In this document: positions 9,823 to 17,918 of the stretch, piece after piece
How positions within the stretch are numbered: position 1 is the first letter of the stretch
Layout: every line of letters begins with the position of its first letter
Assembly (NCBI GenBank): GCA_902566775.1
Contig: CACFKF010000006.1
Location: forward strand, 1 to 50,354
Source of the DNA: an uncultured Pelagibacteraceae bacterium
GTDB taxonomy: Bacteria > Pseudomonadota > Alphaproteobacteria > Pelagibacterales > Pelagibacteraceae
Direction of reading: 5' to 3'
DNA: 50,354 nt
Position numbers and translations under genes: made by a program
The notes under the pieces: generated by a model
What the model saw: only the letters and a program-made list of their open reading frames with translations
Told to the model about the DNA's origin: nothing
Databases searched by the model: none

Positions 9823-10419
9823 TTATATTCGAGTATCTATTAATAACCAATTTGGATTATTAGATTTTATATTTTTAGAAAACTTCCAACAATCTGTAAC
9901 TTTTTTAACTTTTTTTGGATCCCCTGATAAAATCTTATTATTCTTATCTTTAACACATGAAATAATTTCACTGACAAAGTCTACAGTCACCTCTATAAAA
10001 TTTATTGATTTAATTTCATGCTCTTTAATCGTAGCAGAATCAATTCCGACAAAAGTAGTTTCTGATTTAAGTCCTTTATTTTTTCTTTCACTGATTGCTT
10101 CGTTAAACTGTTTAAGAACTTTTTTATCAATCAAATTTTCAATTTCTTTTAAGTTTCCTTTTGAAAAACTTGTTATTATTTGCTCGTAAGCTATTTTTGC
10201 TCCATTTAAAAAATTTTCCTGTTCATCTTTATCAAAAATCACATCATCTAAATTCTTAAGTTCTGGATTTTTTTTAAAGAAATCTTTCTGATCTAAACTT
10301 TCATTAAGATTTTCCTCATGTCCTGTCCTTTTGCCAAGAATTCCTCTTAATCTAAGAAAAATAAACCCTGCAATCATTGCCAAAAGGATAATATCAATAT
10401 ATTCAAAACTATAATTCAT
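9823..10419 (-). CDS. Tim44-like membrane-associated protein
   Basis: I start at the ATG at 10417-10419 (MNYSFEYIDII); the frame also extends to a TTG at 10455, which I consider less likely. One N-terminal membrane segment (~7-25) is followed by a charged stretch and a Tim44-like domain (~65-198), with ELKNLDDVIFDKDEQENFL and the YEQIITSF, ENLIDKKVLKQF and WLLIDTRI segments. Bacterial Tim44-like proteins are inner-membrane-tethered factors of uncertain role. It is divergent from fxsA-secB, matching the conserved secB-fxsA-tim44-smr neighbourhood. Confidence 0.85.
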   Translation of the reverse strand: MNYSFEYIDIILLAMIAGFIFLRLRGILGKRTGHEENLNESLDQKDFFKKNPELKNLDDVIFDKDEQENFLNGAKIAYEQIITSFSKGNLKEIENLIDKKVLKQFNEAISERKNKGLKSETTFVGIDSATIKEHEIKSINFIEVTVDFVSEIISCVKDKNNKILSGDPKKVKKVTDCWKFSKNIKSNNPNWLLIDTRI

Positions 10420-10478
10420 ATATCTAAATGTAATTAGTATATTGCCTAATTTCAACTGGCAAATTAGACTAAAGGCAA

Positions 10479-10916
10479 ATGAATTCGGTTTTATTTTTAA
10501 TCATATCTATTCCAATAATTGAGATTTATCTTTTTATAAAGATAGGGTCTTATATTGGTGCATTTAATACAATTTCCCTAATTTTAGTTACTGCAATAAT
10601 TGGAATTATATACGCAAGATACGAAGGATTTAATACTTTAAAGTCTGGTATGTCACAACTTATCAAAAATCAAATACCCATTTATGAAATAATATCAGGA
10701 GCTGTTCTTGCTTTTGCTGCACTACTATTAATCTTGCCAGGTTTTGCTACTGATATTATTGGTTTATTATTAATTTTTCCTCCAACTAGGGAGTTACTAT
10801 TAAGAAAAGTTAACAAAAAATATTCAAATCATAATAAAAAAGAAGATTTTATTAATGGCGAATTTGAAGATATAGAAGATGAAAAAATAGAAAAAAATAA
10901 AGATGAAAAATTATAA
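10479..10916 (+). CDS. fxsA: FxsA family membrane protein
   Basis: The 145-residue inner-membrane protein shows the FxsA signature: hydrophobic IPIIEIYLFIKIGSYIGAFNTI, a second segment ending ARYEGFNTLKSG, then LLILPGFATDIIGLLLIFPPTR. FxsA was named for suppressing phage F exclusion in E. coli; its normal role is unclear. A charged cytoplasmic tail ends the protein. Its last 14 bases overlap the secB start, so the two are probably coupled. Confidence 0.93.
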   Translation: MNSVLFLIISIPIIEIYLFIKIGSYIGAFNTISLILVTAIIGIIYARYEGFNTLKSGMSQLIKNQIPIYEIISGAVLAFAALLLILPGFATDIIGLLLIFPPTRELLLRKVNKKYSNHNKKEDFINGEFEDIEDEKIEKNKDEKL

Positions 10917-11319
10917 AATATTAGCTCAATTTGTAAAAGATGTTTCTGTTGAAACTAAAGATGTACAAACCTACTTATTTGTTAAAGACTATATTACAAA
11001 ATATCAATTAACCATTGATATAACTTCGCAGCCCACAAAAAATAAATTAATAGAGGTTAACACAATTATGAAATTTGAAGACAAAGAAGATAATGAAAAA
11101 AAATCTTATTTTGAACTAGTTTATGTAACAATTGTTAAGCTTGATGAAAATGTAAAAGAAAAAAAAGAAATTGAAAAAATTTTATTATGTGAAGTTCAAA
11201 AAGATATTCAGCCAAAATTAGAAAAATCGTTTACAGATTTAATAGTAAATTCTGGATTTAATAATATAACTGTTAAAAATATAGACTTTGACAAACTTTT
11301 TAATTCAAGATTTAACTAA
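10903..11319 (+). CDS. secB: Protein-export chaperone SecB
   Basis: SecB keeps preproteins unfolded and hands them to SecA. The 138-residue product opens YKILAQFVKDVSVETKD, a conserved SecB start, followed by acidic beta strands and an ELVYVTIVKL strand. The C-terminal part is lysine-rich and divergent, as in reduced genomes. It overlaps fxsA by 14 bases and shares its stop bases with the convergent dnaQ stop (CTAA, 11316-11319). Confidence 0.88.
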   Translation: MKNYKILAQFVKDVSVETKDVQTYLFVKDYITKYQLTIDITSQPTKNKLIEVNTIMKFEDKEDNEKKSYFELVYVTIVKLDENVKEKKEIEKILLCEVQKDIQPKLEKSFTDLIVNSGFNNITVKNIDFDKLFNSRFN

Positions 11320-11981
11320 AAAAAATTTTTACTTATTTTGGATTTTAAAAATTTTCTATGATTTTCTACTTCGTTTTTAGTTGGATGAACTATTTTTTTA
11401 CAATACAATGAATTACTTGTTTCAATATCAATTTGCTCATTTTTGGTTTGTTTAAAATCTAAAGTTGGCTCTTTCTGATCTATTAAATTAATATAAACTT
11501 TTGATAATAACTCACAGTCTAATAAAGCAGTATGTTTATCTCTTCTAGAATTATCTATACGAAAACGTTTACAAAGAGCATCAAGGCTTATTTGAGAGCC
11601 AGGAAATTTATCTCTTGCTAAATCTAAAGTATCTATAATATTTTTTTTATCGATTTTGTTTTTACCAATTAAAGAAAGTTCGTTATTTAAATGAGCTATA
11701 TCAAATTCAGCATTATGTATAATCAACTTTTTGTCTTTTATAAAATTTAAAAAATCTTCACATATATCTTTGAATTTTTTCTGAGATTTTAAAAAATCAT
11801 CACTATAACCATGAATTTCAAATGCTTTCACAGAAACTTTTCTTTCCGGATTTAAATAACAATGAAATTTTTTTAATGTTGGAATTTGATTTTCCAATTC
11901 TATACAACCAATTTCTACAATTCTATGACCATCCTCTATTTTGAGGCCAGTTGTCTCGGTATCAAGTATTACTTCTTTCAT
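11316..11981 (-). CDS. dnaQ: DNA polymerase III epsilon subunit (3'-5' proofreading exonuclease) DnaQ
   Basis: The 221-residue product has the DEDDh exonuclease motifs: Exo I VILDTETTGLK at the N-terminus, Exo II LIIHNAEFDIAHLN around residues 88-101, and Exo III RDKHTALLDCELL with the catalytic His and Asp near 158-165. The C-terminal ~45 residues are a Lys-rich tether to the polymerase. Its start overlaps the end of coaE by 20 bases. Proximity to oriC and to coaE, aroE and maf is the conserved alphaproteobacterial arrangement. Confidence 0.95.
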   Translation of the reverse strand: MKEVILDTETTGLKIEDGHRIVEIGCIELENQIPTLKKFHCYLNPERKVSVKAFEIHGYSDDFLKSQKKFKDICEDFLNFIKDKKLIIHNAEFDIAHLNNELSLIGKNKIDKKNIIDTLDLARDKFPGSQISLDALCKRFRIDNSRRDKHTALLDCELLSKVYINLIDQKEPTLDFKQTKNEQIDIETSNSLYCKKIVHPTKNEVENHRKFLKSKISKNFF

Positions 11982-12552
11982 TTTTAAAAATTCTATTTTT
12001 TAATATTTTAACACTATTCTCCACAGAAAAACTTTTAAAATTATTTTTTAATATAAATTTTGATTTTTTCTTCTTAATTTCTAAAGGAAGTTGTAGTTTT
12101 CTTAATTTTTTAAAAATTTTTAAATTAAAATTATTTCTTTTTTTTAATCTTCTATTTATTTCTTTTTTTTTCGCCTCCACATATATCAAAATATCATTTT
12201 TATTATCTAATTTACCTTCCAACAAAAGAGGTATGTCTAATACGATGGCTTTTTTTTTCTTATTTTTTTTAATAAATTTATTCATTCTTAAACGAACTTC
12301 TGGATGAACAATTTTATTAATTTTTTTCACATTATTTTTACCTTCTGATATAGCAGAAAAAAGTTCTTTTCTTTTAATAGGAAATGAAAATATATGTTTT
12401 GGAAATATTTTTTTTAATTTTTTAAAACATTTTCTACTTTTTCTATAAATTTTACTTACTTCAGAATCTGCATCGAAAACTGGAAAACCAAATCTTCTTG
12501 CCACATAACTTTTGCCAGACCCTATATCTCCTAAAATTCCTATTCTTATCAT
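11962..12552 (-). CDS. coaE: Dephospho-CoA kinase CoaE
   Basis: CoaE phosphorylates dephospho-CoA, the last step of coenzyme A synthesis. The P-loop IGILGDIGSGKSYVARRFG opens the protein, followed by VFDADSEVSKIY and the HPEVRLRMNKFI region of the CoA-binding lid, then VLDIPLLLEGKLDNKNDILIYV. The 196 residues are unusually rich in Lys, reflecting extreme AT bias. It abuts aroE by one shared base and overlaps dnaQ by 20. Confidence 0.93.
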   Translation of the reverse strand: MIRIGILGDIGSGKSYVARRFGFPVFDADSEVSKIYRKSRKCFKKLKKIFPKHIFSFPIKRKELFSAISEGKNNVKKINKIVHPEVRLRMNKFIKKNKKKKAIVLDIPLLLEGKLDNKNDILIYVEAKKKEINRRLKKRNNFNLKIFKKLRKLQLPLEIKKKKSKFILKNNFKSFSVENSVKILKNRIFKNERSNT

Positions 12553-13346
12553 TAATCTAGTAATCTAATCGTTTCATCATCTATTTTTGGCATAATTTTA
12601 TGCCAAATAGTAAACGCCTGGTGTGCTTGATAGATAAACATCATTTTTCCATTTTCAGTTTGATTGCCAAATTCTTTTGCTTTTGAAAGAAATTTTGTTT
12701 TTTTTGGATTATAAATAACATCGTAAAATAACTTATTTGATCCAATCTTCTCATAATCTAATTTTATTTCATCTTTTTCATTAAGACCTAGACTTGTTGC
12801 ATTAATTATCATATTAAATTCTGGAATTTCTCCCCAATCTACAATTTTTAAATTTGAAAAAATATTTTTAAGTCTTTCGGCTTTTTCTTTTGTTCTATTA
12901 CTTAAAATAATTTCAGCTGCTTTCATTTTTTTCAAAGCCAAAATAATAGACGAAACAACTCCTCCAGCCCCCAAAATAAGCACTTTTTTATCTTTTATAT
13001 CAAAACTTTTTTTTCTTACAGCTAACTCAAATCCATTTATATCAGTATTATGTCCTAAAATTTTATTATTTTCTTTATAAATTGTATTTACTGATTGAGA
13101 TTCTTTTGCTTCAGAACTTAATTCATCGATAAAAGGAATGACAGATTGTTTAAATGAAACTGTTACATTTATTCCATTAATTTTATCTTTTCTTAACTCA
13201 GAAATTATTTCTTTTATATCAGATTCATTAATCTGTTTTTTATCATACACTGCTTTAATATTATTTTGATTAAACCAATAATTGTGTAATTTAGGTGATA
13301 GTGAATGTTCTATAGGATTTCCTATAACTAAATATTTTTTTATCAT
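12552..13346 (-). CDS. aroE: Shikimate dehydrogenase AroE
   Basis: AroE reduces 3-dehydroshikimate to shikimate with NADPH in aromatic amino acid synthesis. The 264-residue protein has the substrate-binding start GNPIEHSLSPKLHNYWF, INGINVTVSFKQSV with the catalytic Lys, HNTDINGF with the catalytic Asp, the dinucleotide loop LILGAGGVVSS, and NRTKEKAERL for NADP preference. It is linked by overlaps to maf (4 bases) and coaE (1 base). Confidence 0.96.
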   Translation of the reverse strand: MIKKYLVIGNPIEHSLSPKLHNYWFNQNNIKAVYDKKQINESDIKEIISELRKDKINGINVTVSFKQSVIPFIDELSSEAKESQSVNTIYKENNKILGHNTDINGFELAVRKKSFDIKDKKVLILGAGGVVSSIILALKKMKAAEIILSNRTKEKAERLKNIFSNLKIVDWGEIPEFNMIINATSLGLNEKDEIKLDYEKIGSNKLFYDVIYNPKKTKFLSKAKEFGNQTENGKMMFIYQAHQAFTIWHKIMPKIDDETIRLLD

Positions 13347-13927
13347 AACGTGTTTAAATAATTTTTTATTTGTTTAATAGGTAATCCCATAATTGTGTCT
13401 TCATCTCCTTCTATTTTTGAAAACAAAGACCTTCCCTCACCTTCTATTTGATAAACATTGTAAGCATATAAAGCTTCATCTTTAATTTTTGATAAATAAG
13501 TCTCTAGTTCTTCAATAGTCATTTCTTTCATTGTTAAAGCTGCTTTATCTGTATAGTTCCAAATCATAGATCCATTTTTTGATATACAAACAGCACTTAT
13601 TAAATGATGTTTTTTACCATTTAATCTTTGAAGTATTTTCAAAGCTTCTTCTCTATTAGAAGGTTTTGAAATAATAGTTTCATTTAACTCGATAATGCTA
13701 TCGGCACCTAAAACCATTTCTTCATTAGTTTTTTGACTAATTTTATTTGCTTTCAATTCCGCTAAATTTTTAGCAATTATATCAGGAGTTGCTCCTTCTT
13801 TTAACAAACTTTTCTTAACCAAATCTTCATCAACATTAGAGGGCTTTACTAAACAACTAATGCCATTTTCTTCTAATATTTTTTTTCTAACTTTGCTTTT
13901 TGATGCAAGAATTATTCTATTAACCAT
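13343..13927 (-). CDS. maf: Maf-family nucleoside triphosphate pyrophosphatase
   Basis: Maf proteins hydrolyse non-canonical or damaged nucleoside triphosphates, and some act on dTTP and UTP. The 194-residue product has ILASKSKVRKKILEENG at the N-terminus, LGADSIIEL with the catalytic Asp, LQRLNGKKHHLISAV, and the IEGDEDTIMGLPI signature near the C-terminus. It overlaps both ppsR (8 bases) and aroE (4 bases). Confidence 0.93.
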   Translation of the reverse strand: MVNRIILASKSKVRKKILEENGISCLVKPSNVDEDLVKKSLLKEGATPDIIAKNLAELKANKISQKTNEEMVLGADSIIELNETIISKPSNREEALKILQRLNGKKHHLISAVCISKNGSMIWNYTDKAALTMKEMTIEELETYLSKIKDEALYAYNVYQIEGEGRSLFSKIEGDEDTIMGLPIKQIKNYLNTL

Positions 13928-14744
13928 TTTCTTTCTTAATTTCGTATATTTTTATTACAGATGCGGCCGTTTCTTCAACTGATTTTCTAGTAACATCCAC
14001 GATTGGCCAATTGTATTTTTTAAAAATATTTTTTGCTTCATTTACTTCCTTAGATATTTTTTCAAAATTTGTATAATTTGTATTTTCTTTTTCTTTTAAT
14101 GAGGTCATTCTATTCTTTCTAATATCTACTAATCTTTCTGGATCTGTAGTTAAACCAATAATACAGGTTAGTTGTGGGGTTTTTTTAAGAATGTTGGGTA
14201 AAGATTCTTTATTTACCAAAGGTATATTTGAAGTTTTATAGCCTCTATTAGCTAAGTATATTGATGTTGGAGTTTTACTTGTTCGACTTACACCTAATAA
14301 AATAATATCTGATTTAATTATATCTTCTATTTGTTTTCCATCATCATGGTTCATCGTAAATTGTATTGCTTCAATTCTATTATAGTATTCTTCATCAAGC
14401 ACATGTTGGCCACTGGGAATATGAGATGCTTTTTGATTAAGTAATTTTGAAAAAGATAAAATTAAATCACCCAAAACACCAAAACAAGGAATTTTTGCTT
14501 TTTCACTTTCTAAAGTTAAAAATTTTGCAAGTTTTGTATCTACAATTGTATATAAAATAATACAATTTTGTTTTTTTTTACAAATATCAACTACCTTTAA
14601 AATTTGATTTTCTGTTCTTGTAAAAGAATATTGATGTGTTTTATATAAAATTTTATTAAATTGAGCTTTTAAAGCTAAAAATATCCTATCTAGTGTCTCT
14701 CCAGTTGAGTCTGAGACTAAATAAATTTCGTATGTATTATTCAT
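13920..14744 (-). CDS. ppsR: Pyruvate, phosphate dikinase regulatory protein (DUF299 kinase/phosphorylase)
   Basis: This bifunctional ADP-dependent kinase and Pi-dependent phosphorylase controls PPDK or PEP synthase by threonine phosphorylation. The 274-residue protein starts YEIYLVSDSTGETLDRI and carries a P-loop-like LLGVSRTSKTPTSIYLANRG near residues 150-170, then LTTDPERLVDIRKNR and the VDVTRKSVEETAASVIKI end. It is the first gene of a leftward series starting beside oriC; in other Alphaproteobacteria this DUF299 gene also lies next to hemE across the origin. Confidence 0.93.
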   Translation of the reverse strand: MNNTYEIYLVSDSTGETLDRIFLALKAQFNKILYKTHQYSFTRTENQILKVVDICKKKQNCIILYTIVDTKLAKFLTLESEKAKIPCFGVLGDLILSFSKLLNQKASHIPSGQHVLDEEYYNRIEAIQFTMNHDDGKQIEDIIKSDIILLGVSRTSKTPTSIYLANRGYKTSNIPLVNKESLPNILKKTPQLTCIIGLTTDPERLVDIRKNRMTSLKEKENTNYTNFEKISKEVNEAKNIFKKYNWPIVDVTRKSVEETAASVIKIYEIKKENG

Positions 14745-14829
14745 GAATAAACTGTTTATAACTTCAAGATTATTATACTCATATAGTTAAATTTGAATTT
14801 TTTTATTTTTTAACTACAAAAAACTTCAT

Positions 14830-14857
14830 TTATTAACAATATTACACATGTTAATAA
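14830..14857. repeat. Perfect 9-base inverted repeat in oriC region
   Basis: TTATTAACA and its exact complement TGTTAATAA are separated by 10 bases. Each differs from the DnaA box TTATCCACA at two positions, so they may be weak DnaA sites or part of the unwinding region. This is an inference from similarity; the repeat itself is read directly. Confidence 0.6.
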
Positions 14858-14935
14858 TTAATATACAAATTATTAACTAAGTAAAAATTATAATCAATAA
14901 TATATGAATTTACTGATATTTTTTAAGTTAATTAA

Positions 14936-14944
14936 TGTGGATAA
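14936..14944 (-). promoter_or_regulatory. Exact DnaA box (TTATCCACA on the minus strand)
   Basis: The plus-strand bases TGTGGATAA are the exact complement of the consensus high-affinity DnaA box. It lies in the ppsR-hemE gap, which gene order independently marks as the origin. Confidence 0.8.
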
Positions 14945-14957
14945 TGATTTAATAAAA

Positions 14958-14966
14958 TGTGTATAA
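14958..14966 (-). promoter_or_regulatory. Second DnaA box (TTATACACA on the minus strand)
   Basis: TGTGTATAA is the complement of TTATACACA, which fits the relaxed consensus TTATNCACA. It has the same orientation as the exact box, with 13 bases between them. Confidence 0.7.
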
Positions 14967-15030
14967 ATAATAATTCTCTTTATTCATACTATCTACTACT
15001 AAAACTAAACTCTTATATTTATTATTTAAT

Positions 15031-16026
15031 ATGACCACACCTATATATGAATGTTTAATAAATAAAAAAACATCAACCAAACCTATTTGGTTTATGAGGC
15101 AGGCGGGAAGATATTTACCTGAATTTAAAAAAATTAGAAAATTAAATCCAGATTTTGTAAAATTATGTTTAGATACAAATTTAAGCAGTGAAATAACTCT
15201 TCAACCATTAAAAAGATTTGACTTAAGTGCTGCTATTATTTTTTCAGATATCTTAATGGTTCCTTATGGTTTAAAACAACAGGTAAATTTTAAGAAAGAT
15301 TTTGGTCCTTTATTAGGAGAAATAAATTTAGAAGACATAAGCGAAGCAGAGTTTATAGAAAAATTAAAACCCATTTATAATTGTATTAATAAAGTTAAGT
15401 CAAATTATTTAATAAAAAATAAAAATTTAATTGGTTTTATAGGAGCTCCTTGGACATTGTTAGTTTATATGATTAATAAAAAATCTCCCAAAAAAAACAT
15501 TGATAGTAGTTTTTTTAATAATAAAAAATTAATAGATAAAATTTTAGAAAAATTAGAAAAATTTCTTATAATTCACATAGAAAATCAAATTGATAATGGA
15601 GCTGACATAATACAAATTTTTGATAGTTGGGCTGGTCTACTTGATAGAAAAGATCTTCCAAAATATATTTATGAACCAACTTTAAAACTTGTAAATTTTA
15701 TTAAATCTAAAAAAATTCCAGTGATATGTTTTCCGCGAGAAATAAAAAATTATAGAGAATATGTAGAAAATGTTAAACCTGATGCTATTAGCATAGATTA
15801 TAAAATTGATCCTAATATTATAAAAAAGGAGATAAAAATTCCGATCCAAGGAGGACTAGATCCTAAAGTACTATTATCTGATAAAGAAAATCTTAAAAAA
15901 GAAGCTTTAAAATATTTAGATATATTTAAAGATCATCCATATATTTTTAATTTAGGCCATGGAGTTTTACCAGAAACAAATCCGATGATGATTGATTATT
16001 TAGTAAAAATTGTAAATGATTATTAA
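15031..16026 (+). CDS. hemE: Uroporphyrinogen decarboxylase HemE
   Basis: HemE removes four acetate carboxyls from uroporphyrinogen III to give coproporphyrinogen III. The 331-residue product shows the PIWFMRQAGRYLPEF signature with the substrate-binding Arg residues, IIFSDILMVP with the catalytic Asp region, FIGAPWTLLVYMI, QIFDSWAGLL and the final FNLGHGVLPETNP. It is the first gene right of oriC, with hemH following after no gap, so heme genes start a rightward operon. Confidence 0.97.
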   Translation: MTTPIYECLINKKTSTKPIWFMRQAGRYLPEFKKIRKLNPDFVKLCLDTNLSSEITLQPLKRFDLSAAIIFSDILMVPYGLKQQVNFKKDFGPLLGEINLEDISEAEFIEKLKPIYNCINKVKSNYLIKNKNLIGFIGAPWTLLVYMINKKSPKKNIDSSFFNNKKLIDKILEKLEKFLIIHIENQIDNGADIIQIFDSWAGLLDRKDLPKYIYEPTLKLVNFIKSKKIPVICFPREIKNYREYVENVKPDAISIDYKIDPNIIKKEIKIPIQGGLDPKVLLSDKENLKKEALKYLDIFKDHPYIFNLGHGVLPETNPMMIDYLVKIVNDY

Positions 16027-17043
16027 ATGAAAAAAGCAGTAATATTGTTTAATTTGGGAGGTCCAGATAAATTGGAAAACGTAGAACCATTTCTTTTTAA
16101 TTTATTTAATGATCCTGCAATAATTAGCATTCCAGCTATTATTAGATACCCATTAGCAAAATTTATTTCTAAAAAAAGAACCCCAATTGCAAAAAATATT
16201 TATAAAGAAATAGGAAACAAATCTCCAATTTTAGAGTTAACACAAAAACAAGCAGAAAGTTTAGAAAATAACTTAATAAAAAAAGGTGATTATAAATGTT
16301 TTGTTGTGATGAGGTGTTGGCACCCTAGAGCTTCTGATGTGATTAAAAAAGTTAGAGAATATAATCCAGAAGAAATAATACTTTTACCTTTATATCCTCA
16401 ATATTCAGCTTCAACTTCTGGATCTTCAATTAATGAGTGGAATGATTTATGTAAAAAAGAAAATTATAATGTTAAAACTAAAATTATTTGTTGCTATCCT
16501 GCGGAAAATAATTTTTTAGAATCTCATGTTAATCTTATCAAAAACACACTAAAAACTTTAGAAAATAAAAACTTTAAATTACTTTTTTCTGCACATGGTT
16601 TACCCGAAAATAAAATTAAAAAAGGCGATCCTTATCAATGGCAAGTAGAGAAAACTGTTGAAGGTATAATGTCTAAATTAACTAATGAAAATTTAGATTT
16701 TTTAATAAGTTATCAAAGCCGAGTGGGTCCCTTAAAATGGATTGGACCATCTACAGATGAAGTAATTATAAAATATTCTAAAGAAAAAAAAGGCATTGTT
16801 ATAGTTCCAGTGGCCTTTGTATCAGAACATTCAGAAACGTTGGTAGAATTAGATATTGAGTATAAAAGATTAGCAGAAAAAAATGGTTGTAGTTTCTATA
16901 AAAGAGTACCAGCATTAGGGATTGAAGAAAATTTTATTAAAGGGCTTACAGAATTGGTTTTACAAAAAGAAACAAGAAGTAATTTTGTATCATCTACAAT
17001 ATGTCCTAATAAATATGTTCAATGTCCTTGTTTAGGATTATGA
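16027..17043 (+). CDS. hemH: Ferrochelatase HemH
   Basis: HemH inserts Fe2+ into protoporphyrin IX. The 338-residue protein begins AVILFNLGGPDKLENVEPFL and has VVMRCWHPRASDVIKKV, LLPLYPQYSASTSGSS, the catalytic LLFSAHGLPENKIKKGDPY, SRVGPLKWIGPSTDE and VPVAFVSEHSETLVELDIEY. The C-terminal CPNKYVQCPCLGL has cysteines as in alphaproteobacterial enzymes. It starts directly after the hemE stop, and its own stop overlaps the next ATG as ATGA. Confidence 0.97.
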   Translation: MKKAVILFNLGGPDKLENVEPFLFNLFNDPAIISIPAIIRYPLAKFISKKRTPIAKNIYKEIGNKSPILELTQKQAESLENNLIKKGDYKCFVVMRCWHPRASDVIKKVREYNPEEIILLPLYPQYSASTSGSSINEWNDLCKKENYNVKTKIICCYPAENNFLESHVNLIKNTLKTLENKNFKLLFSAHGLPENKIKKGDPYQWQVEKTVEGIMSKLTNENLDFLISYQSRVGPLKWIGPSTDEVIIKYSKEKKGIVIVPVAFVSEHSETLVELDIEYKRLAEKNGCSFYKRVPALGIEENFIKGLTELVLQKETRSNFVSSTICPNKYVQCPCLGL

Positions 17044-17918
17044 AAAAACTTTTAGGAATTTTATTTTTTTGTTTATTGTTTGTTAATTCTCTACAGGCAA
17101 AAAATATTTCATTTTCCAAAGATTTAGGAATAGGCTTAAAAGCTAAAGTTTCTTCAGTATCACACAAAAAAAAATATGGATTTAAAAAAGTTAAGGTAGA
17201 AGACGGCCATCCTGTAAGAGCAGGAGAAATGAGTATGAAGTTTGAAGTCAGACCGGGTGATTGTGGCAAAAGTAAAGGAGGATATAGCGACTGTAAAAAT
17301 GATGCAGAAAGATGGGAGCTTATGAATAAACCTGTTTCATCAGGTGAATATTGGTATGCTTGGTCAATTTATTTTCCTAAAGAGCACAAGCACTTCAGTG
17401 GTCGTGGCTGGCTAGTTGCTTCTCAATTTCATCAAGATAACACAAATGGAAAAGATGATTTTCCAATTTTTATGTTTTGGGATCATGTGGGTGGCTATTG
17501 GCTTTGTATAGATTATAGAATGGGAAACCCTAATAAATTGGCAAAAAGAAGTTATGGTTCAAAATATAATGTTTTGCAACTTTTATCAGAAGAAGAAGTT
17601 TTGGGTAAATGGAACGATATTATTATTAATACTAACTGGTCAGCTAAAAAAGACAAAGGTTTTTTTAAGGTTTGGGTAAACGGACAACTGAAATTTACAC
17701 ATTTAGGAAAAACTAAAATGAAAGGCTCCCAACCTTACTGGAAGTGGGGATTGTACAGAGGAGGTTTTAAAGAGGATTTTATTCCTAAAGATCTTTATAA
17801 AACACAAGTAATTTATTACGACGAATTAAGAAAAACTAAAAAAACATGTGAAAAACTTGAACTAGAACACATTGGTTATAAATGTGTAAATGGAAATGAA
17901 ATTAAAAAAATAAATTAA
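17040..17918 (+). CDS. Secreted polysaccharide lyase-like (heparin lyase I-type jelly-roll) protein
   Basis: I start at the ATG of the ATGA overlap with hemH (17040), which gives a clean signal peptide (MKKLLGILFFCLLFVNSLQA); a start at 17022 would add six residues before it. The mature ~270 residues resemble the heparin-lyase-like jelly roll: ERWELMNKPVSSGEYWYAWSIYFP, ASQFHQDNTNG, FKVWVNGQLKFTHLGKT and WKWGLYRGG. The substrate cannot be told from sequence, and a non-catalytic glycan-binding role is possible. Its place between hemH and hemJ is odd for an exported glycan enzyme. Confidence 0.65.
   Translation: MKKLLGILFFCLLFVNSLQAKNISFSKDLGIGLKAKVSSVSHKKKYGFKKVKVEDGHPVRAGEMSMKFEVRPGDCGKSKGGYSDCKNDAERWELMNKPVSSGEYWYAWSIYFPKEHKHFSGRGWLVASQFHQDNTNGKDDFPIFMFWDHVGGYWLCIDYRMGNPNKLAKRSYGSKYNVLQLLSEEEVLGKWNDIIINTNWSAKKDKGFFKVWVNGQLKFTHLGKTKMKGSQPYWKWGLYRGGFKEDFIPKDLYKTQVIYYDELRKTKKTCEKLELEHIGYKCVNGNEIKKIN

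Larger units (their letters stand above)
14745..15030. other. Probable chromosomal replication origin (oriC)
   Basis: This 286-base divergent gap between ppsR and hemE is very AT-rich. It contains an exact DnaA box (TGTGGATAA, 14936-14944) and, 13 bases on, a common variant (TGTGTATAA, 14958-14966) in the same orientation. A perfect 9-base inverted repeat, TTATTAACA (14830-14838) and TGTTAATAA (14849-14857), flanks a 10-base spacer, and a related TTATTAACT lies at 14870-14878. In Caulobacter and Rickettsia the origin also lies beside hemE. Flanking core genes point away from it and parAB-parS is about 14 kb away. The hemE and ppsR promoters must also lie here. Motifs are seen; origin function is inferred. 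Confidence 0.8.

Noticed and set aside
10420..10455. TTG start extending the Tim44-like gene by 12 codons
   Set aside because: The ATG at 10419 places the membrane segment near the N-terminus as in homologs; the extension adds nothing recognisable.
14753..14761. TGTTTATAA as another DnaA box
   Set aside because: Differs from TTATNCACA at a critical central position; too weak to count without data.
14880..14940. CtrA sites (TTAA-N7-TTAA) in oriC
   Set aside because: TTAA repeats are present but with spacings of 3, 5 or 14, none with 7; expected in such AT-rich DNA.
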